Part shown: piece by piece, positions 61,169 to 64,000 of the stretch | Numbering within the stretch: position 1 is the stretch's first letter | Layout of the letters: each line of letters opens with the position of its first letter | Assembly (NCBI RefSeq): GCF_036621415.1 | Contig: NZ_CP030941.1 | Coordinates: 3,470,001 to 3,534,000 of the forward strand | Direction: 5' to 3' | Origin: Nitratireductor thuwali | GTDB lineage: Bacteria > Pseudomonadota > Alphaproteobacteria > Rhizobiales > Rhizobiaceae | DNA length: 64,000 nt | Made by a program: the position numbers and the translations under genes | The notes under the pieces: model-generated | What the model was told of the DNA's origin: nothing | The model's input: the letters and a program-made list of their open reading frames with translations, nothing else | Databases searched by the model: none

Positions 61169-63130
61169 TCAGCCCGCCTCGTCGAACTGCACCAGCACCA
61201 TCCCGTCGGTGACCTGCGTCCCCTCACTGGCAATCTCGGCGACGACACCGTCGTGAGGCGCGGTGATCGTGTGCTCCATCTTCATGGCTTCCAGCACAAG
61301 CAGGGCCTGCCCCTTGGCCACGGTATCGTTGGCCGCCACCCGCACCAGTTTCACCAGCCCCGGCATCGGCGCGCGCAGGCTGCCGCCGCCCGCTGCGGCT
61401 TCCTCGGCCAGGCTGAACGGATCGAAGCTCTGGAAGACATGGCATTCCGGCCCGTCGAATACCGCGACATGCCCCGGCCATTGCACGACCCGCGTTGCCT
61501 CGTCCGGGCCTAGCGTGACGGTCTCCTCGGCACCCTCGCTGTCGCGCAGCGTGATCGAGAACCGCCCGCCGCCGAGGGCTTCCAGGGCATAGGTCCACTC
61601 TCCCTGGGCTCCCGCCAGCCGCCCGCGATGTCCAAGCCGGCTGAAGTGCCCATAGCCTTCAAAGGCGTCGAAGGGGTCGTCACCGGCCGGTGTGCGCTTA
61701 GCACCGGAAGCTGCCAGCGCCGCCAGCGCAACGGCATGCGTTCCGGCGGTCCGGCCCTGCCGCAGCGTATCCATATGACGGCCTATCAGGCCTGTATCGA
61801 TATCGCCTGACGCAAATTCCCCGTTGCGGGCGAGCCGCGCCAGGAACGGCACATTGGCCGTGCATCCGGCGATTTCCGTCTCGTCCAGCGCCTTGCCGAG
61901 CGCCTCCAGCGCCTTCGCCCGGTCGTCGGCACGCACGATCACCTTGGCGATCATCGGGTCGTAGAAGGGTGAGATTTCATCGCCCTGCCGCACCCCGGCA
62001 TCCACGCGTACCGATCCGCCATCGAGCGCTTCGGGGAACTTCAGATGATGCAGCCGGCCCGTCGCCGGCAGGAAGTCGCGCGCCGGGTCTTCCGCATAGA
62101 TGCGCGCCTCGACCGCGTGGCCGGAAAGCCTGATCTCCTCCTGCCGCAGCGGCAGCCTCTCGCCGGCCGCCACCCGCAGCTGCCATTCCACGAGGTCGAC
62201 CCCCGTCACCATCTCCGTGACGGGGTGCTCCACCTGCAGCCGGGTGTTCATCTCCATGAACCAGAAGCGATCCGGCCGCAGCCCGCCCGACGCGTCGACG
62301 ATGAACTCGATCGTGCCGGCGCCGCTGTAGCCTATCGCTTTGGCGGCGGTGACCGCCGCCTCGGTCATGGCGGTGCGCATGGCTTTAGTCATGCCGGGAG
62401 CAGGGGCCTCCTCGATCACCTTCTGGTGCCGCCGTTGGGCCGAGCAATCGCGCTCGTAAAGATGCACGGCACCGCCGTGATTGTCGCCGAACACCTGCAC
62501 CTCGATATGGCGCGGCTTGTCGATCAGCTTTTCCACCAGCACCTGGGCATCGCCGAAGGCAGCCTTGGATTCGCGTTTGGCGGACGCCAGTGCTTCCGCG
62601 AAATCCTCCGGGCGGTCGACCCGGCGCATGCCCTTGCCGCCGCCGCCGGCCCGCGCCTTGATCAGCACCGGGTAGCCGATCTCGTTGGCCTTGGTGGCCA
62701 GCACCACATGTTCCTGCGCCTCGCCGTGATAGCCCGGCACCACGGGCACGCCGGCCTTTTCCATCAACCGTTTGGCCGCATCCTTCAGCCCCATAGCGCG
62801 GATAGCCTTGACTGACGGGCCGATGAAGGTGAGCCCCGCGGCCTCGACCGCCTCCACAAAGCCGGGGTTCTCCGACAGGAACCCATAGCCCGGATGAATG
62901 GCCTCGGCCCCCGTCTCGCGCGCGGCGGCGATGATTTTCGCGCCGTCAAGATAGCTTTCCGCTGCTGCGGCCGGGCCGATGGGCACCGCGCGGTCGGCCA
63001 GGGAAACGTGGAGGGCGTTGCGGTCGGCATCGGAATAAACCGCCACCGTCTTCACCCCCATGCGCTTTGCCGTGCGGATGACCCGGCAGGCGATCTCGCC
63101 CCGGTTGGCGATCAGGATCGTGCGAAACAT
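61169..63130 (-). CDS. Biotin-dependent acyl-CoA carboxylase alpha subunit (3-methylcrotonyl-CoA carboxylase type)
   Basis: A 653-residue protein with a biotin carboxylase half (FRTILIANRGEIACRVIRTA at the start, KARAGGGGKGMRRVDRPEDF in the ATP-grasp, and YERDCSAQRRHQKVIEEAPA) and a C-terminal biotin carrier domain ending EAMKMEHTITAPHDGVVAEI, where the first Lys of MKM-type EAMKMEH is biotinylated. Length and domain order fit MccA/PccA-type alpha subunits that pair with a carboxyltransferase beta subunit, which is not in this window. ATG 63130 has GGGAGG upstream. Probable role: leucine or odd-chain acid catabolism. Confidence 0.88.
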   Translation of the reverse strand: MFRTILIANRGEIACRVIRTAKRMGVKTVAVYSDADRNALHVSLADRAVPIGPAAAAESYLDGAKIIAAARETGAEAIHPGYGFLSENPGFVEAVEAAGLTFIGPSVKAIRAMGLKDAAKRLMEKAGVPVVPGYHGEAQEHVVLATKANEIGYPVLIKARAGGGGKGMRRVDRPEDFAEALASAKRESKAAFGDAQVLVEKLIDKPRHIEVQVFGDNHGGAVHLYERDCSAQRRHQKVIEEAPAPGMTKAMRTAMTEAAVTAAKAIGYSGAGTIEFIVDASGGLRPDRFWFMEMNTRLQVEHPVTEMVTGVDLVEWQLRVAAGERLPLRQEEIRLSGHAVEARIYAEDPARDFLPATGRLHHLKFPEALDGGSVRVDAGVRQGDEISPFYDPMIAKVIVRADDRAKALEALGKALDETEIAGCTANVPFLARLARNGEFASGDIDTGLIGRHMDTLRQGRTAGTHAVALAALAASGAKRTPAGDDPFDAFEGYGHFSRLGHRGRLAGAQGEWTYALEALGGGRFSITLRDSEGAEETVTLGPDEATRVVQWPGHVAVFDGPECHVFQSFDPFSLAEEAAAGGGSLRAPMPGLVKLVRVAANDTVAKGQALLVLEAMKMEHTITAPHDGVVAEIASEGTQVTDGMVLVQFDEAG

Positions 63131-63557
63131 TGAACCTCCCGAAAAAAGACGGACCACGATGGCGGCTTCACTCAGGTGAGATCACCCGACACCCGCACAA
63201 AGGCGGAAAAGTAAAAGACAGCCGATCTTATAGACCGTGGAACGGGTCCCCGGCCAGCACGCCGCGCGCCCTGGCCGCACATTCCCCTTTACGGTGGAGC
63301 GGGGCGTTCCCGCGGAACGGCGTCGATGACCGAGGCGGGCGCTTAGGGGCCCCACGTTAACCGTAACCATACCCTTTGGACACTGATCGGCATGCCCGCT
63401 GCCGCCTAATGGTGCTCACGAATCTGTATCCGGCCGTGAGTCGGTCCGTGGCTGTCCCCCTGCTAGCAGGCCTCCGCCACACCCGCGTCCTTCGACAGTA
63501 CCCGCGTTGCCCGGCACCGGGCCTTCACCGTGACACCGCTCGCGCAATGGGGTTTCC
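63131..63557. other. Intergenic region without recognised genes
   Basis: A 427-bp stretch divergent to the carboxylase. It is mostly GC-rich with an AT-richer part at 63200-63235 and TTAACC/TAACCAT half-sites near 63357-63372 that recall CtrA half boxes. No credible coding frame was found here. Confidence 0.5.
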
Positions 63558-64000
63558 ATGTCCAATCTGCTTCAAGTCCTGCTTTCTTGTTTCGCCGCTC
63601 CTCACGGGAAGATGCATCCCGGTGCCATCGTCCGGCGTCATTCGCTGGTGTTCTCACTCTGCGGGCTCACGGCCCGCGCCGGACTTCTCGCGCTGTTCCT
63701 GGCCGGAATCCTCCTGACATCCGCGCCGCAGACGGCAAGCGCGCAGAACATTCCGCCGACGGCCCCATGTTTACCCACTGCGGGAGGAGTCACGCCGGCG
63801 GGATGGACAAATGCTGCCGGCTCCCCCGACTGCTCGACGCTGCAAATATGGGGATGGAACAGCGCGCCATGGATCAATGCTCCACTTCCGACGCCTCCAA
63901 CAGGCGATACGACCTTTGCGAGTATGGTTCATGGCGAGGCCATTAGCACCCAGATGACGGGCCTCATAGCGGGGCGCGATTATCGAGTGACCTTCTTTGG
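63558..64000 (+). CDS. Secreted protein with carbohydrate-binding-like domain, 3' truncated
   Basis: An open frame from ATG 63558 (GGGG 6-9 bp upstream) runs off the right edge with no stop. It has an unusually long N-terminal region before a signal-like helix (about 45-65: LLALFLAGILLTSAPQTA, then SAQNIPPTAPC). The mature start contains paired Cys and a GSPDCSTLQIWGWNSAPW loop followed by TTFASMVHGEAISTQMTGLI then AGRDYRVTFF, a layout seen in jelly-roll carbohydrate- or calcium-binding modules of secreted proteins. The family cannot be fixed without the remainder. Confidence 0.55.
   Translation, partial: MSNLLQVLLSCFAAPHGKMHPGAIVRRHSLVFSLCGLTARAGLLALFLAGILLTSAPQTASAQNIPPTAPCLPTAGGVTPAGWTNAAGSPDCSTLQIWGWNSAPWINAPLPTPPTGDTTFASMVHGEAISTQMTGLIAGRDYRVTFF

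Noticed and set aside
1..64000. tRNA, rRNA, CRISPR arrays and insertion sequences
   Set aside because: Nothing with cloverleaf-like structure, ribosomal RNA sequence, regularly spaced repeats or transposase motifs was noticed. A covariance-model scan would be needed to exclude small RNAs.

Overview
The window looks like a chromosomal segment of a high-GC alphaproteobacterium of the order Hyphomicrobiales (Rhizobiales), probably a Phyllobacteriaceae/Mesorhizobium-Nitratireductor type. The evidence is gene content: feuP/feuQ, the ccmIEFH-degP-two-component-glnE block, DUF1491/DUF2336 proteins, DivJ/PdhS-type kinases, paired DUF1214/DUF1254 proteins and a rhizobial intergenic palindrome. No tRNA, rRNA, CRISPR array, integrase or insertion sequence was seen. 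Family assignments come from reading motifs in the translated sequence; no database search was run.

Left part (1-8 kb): a 5'-truncated DivJ-like histidine kinase, a membrane-anchored peptidoglycan-binding protein, DUF1491 and DUF2336 proteins, a small conserved protein behind CtrA-like boxes, a DUF1254/DUF1214 pair and a class A penicillin-binding protein.

Centre (8.1-24.9 kb): a nearly textbook gene transfer agent (GTA) structural cluster in Rhodobacter capsulatus RcGTA order: small and large terminase, portal, g3.5-like membrane protein, prohead protease, capsid, adaptor, stopper, tail terminator, tail tube, two tail chaperones, short tape measure, distal tail, hub, NlpC/P60 peptidase, host-specificity megatron, then a holin-like protein. 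Between portal and g3.5 sits an AT-richer island (about 11.5-13.15 kb). It holds an RNase A-like CdiA-CT-type toxin, its CdiI-like immunity gene, a decayed second copy of the toxin tail with its own immunity gene, and a third toxin-tail remnant plus candidate immunity gene. This is the most unusual part of the window. Three hairpin/T-tract sequences and a perfect 20-bp palindrome punctuate the cluster.

Right of the GTA (25-40 kb): a FeuN-like periplasmic protein, FeuP/FeuQ, a lipoprotein, cytochrome c maturation genes ccmI-ccmE-ccmF-ccmH, an alpha/beta hydrolase-OsmC fusion, a DegP-type protease, a second OmpR/EnvZ-type system and glnE.

Right part (40-64 kb): a beta-lactamase-like serine hydrolase broken by an in-frame TGA, a multi-PAS PdhS-type kinase, pepN, an orphan CoxL-type molybdenum hydroxylase subunit, a drug/metabolite transporter, an outer-membrane barrel protein, an XRE regulator divergent from a small membrane protein, a family 4-like uracil-DNA glycosylase missing two Fe-S cysteines, ETF-ubiquinone oxidoreductase, an endonuclease/exonuclease/phosphatase-fold protein, AMP nucleosidase, two very small secreted or membrane proteins, a glutathione S-transferase, DUF2147 and Sel1-like proteins, a biotin-dependent carboxylase alpha subunit, and the start of a secreted protein cut by the right edge.
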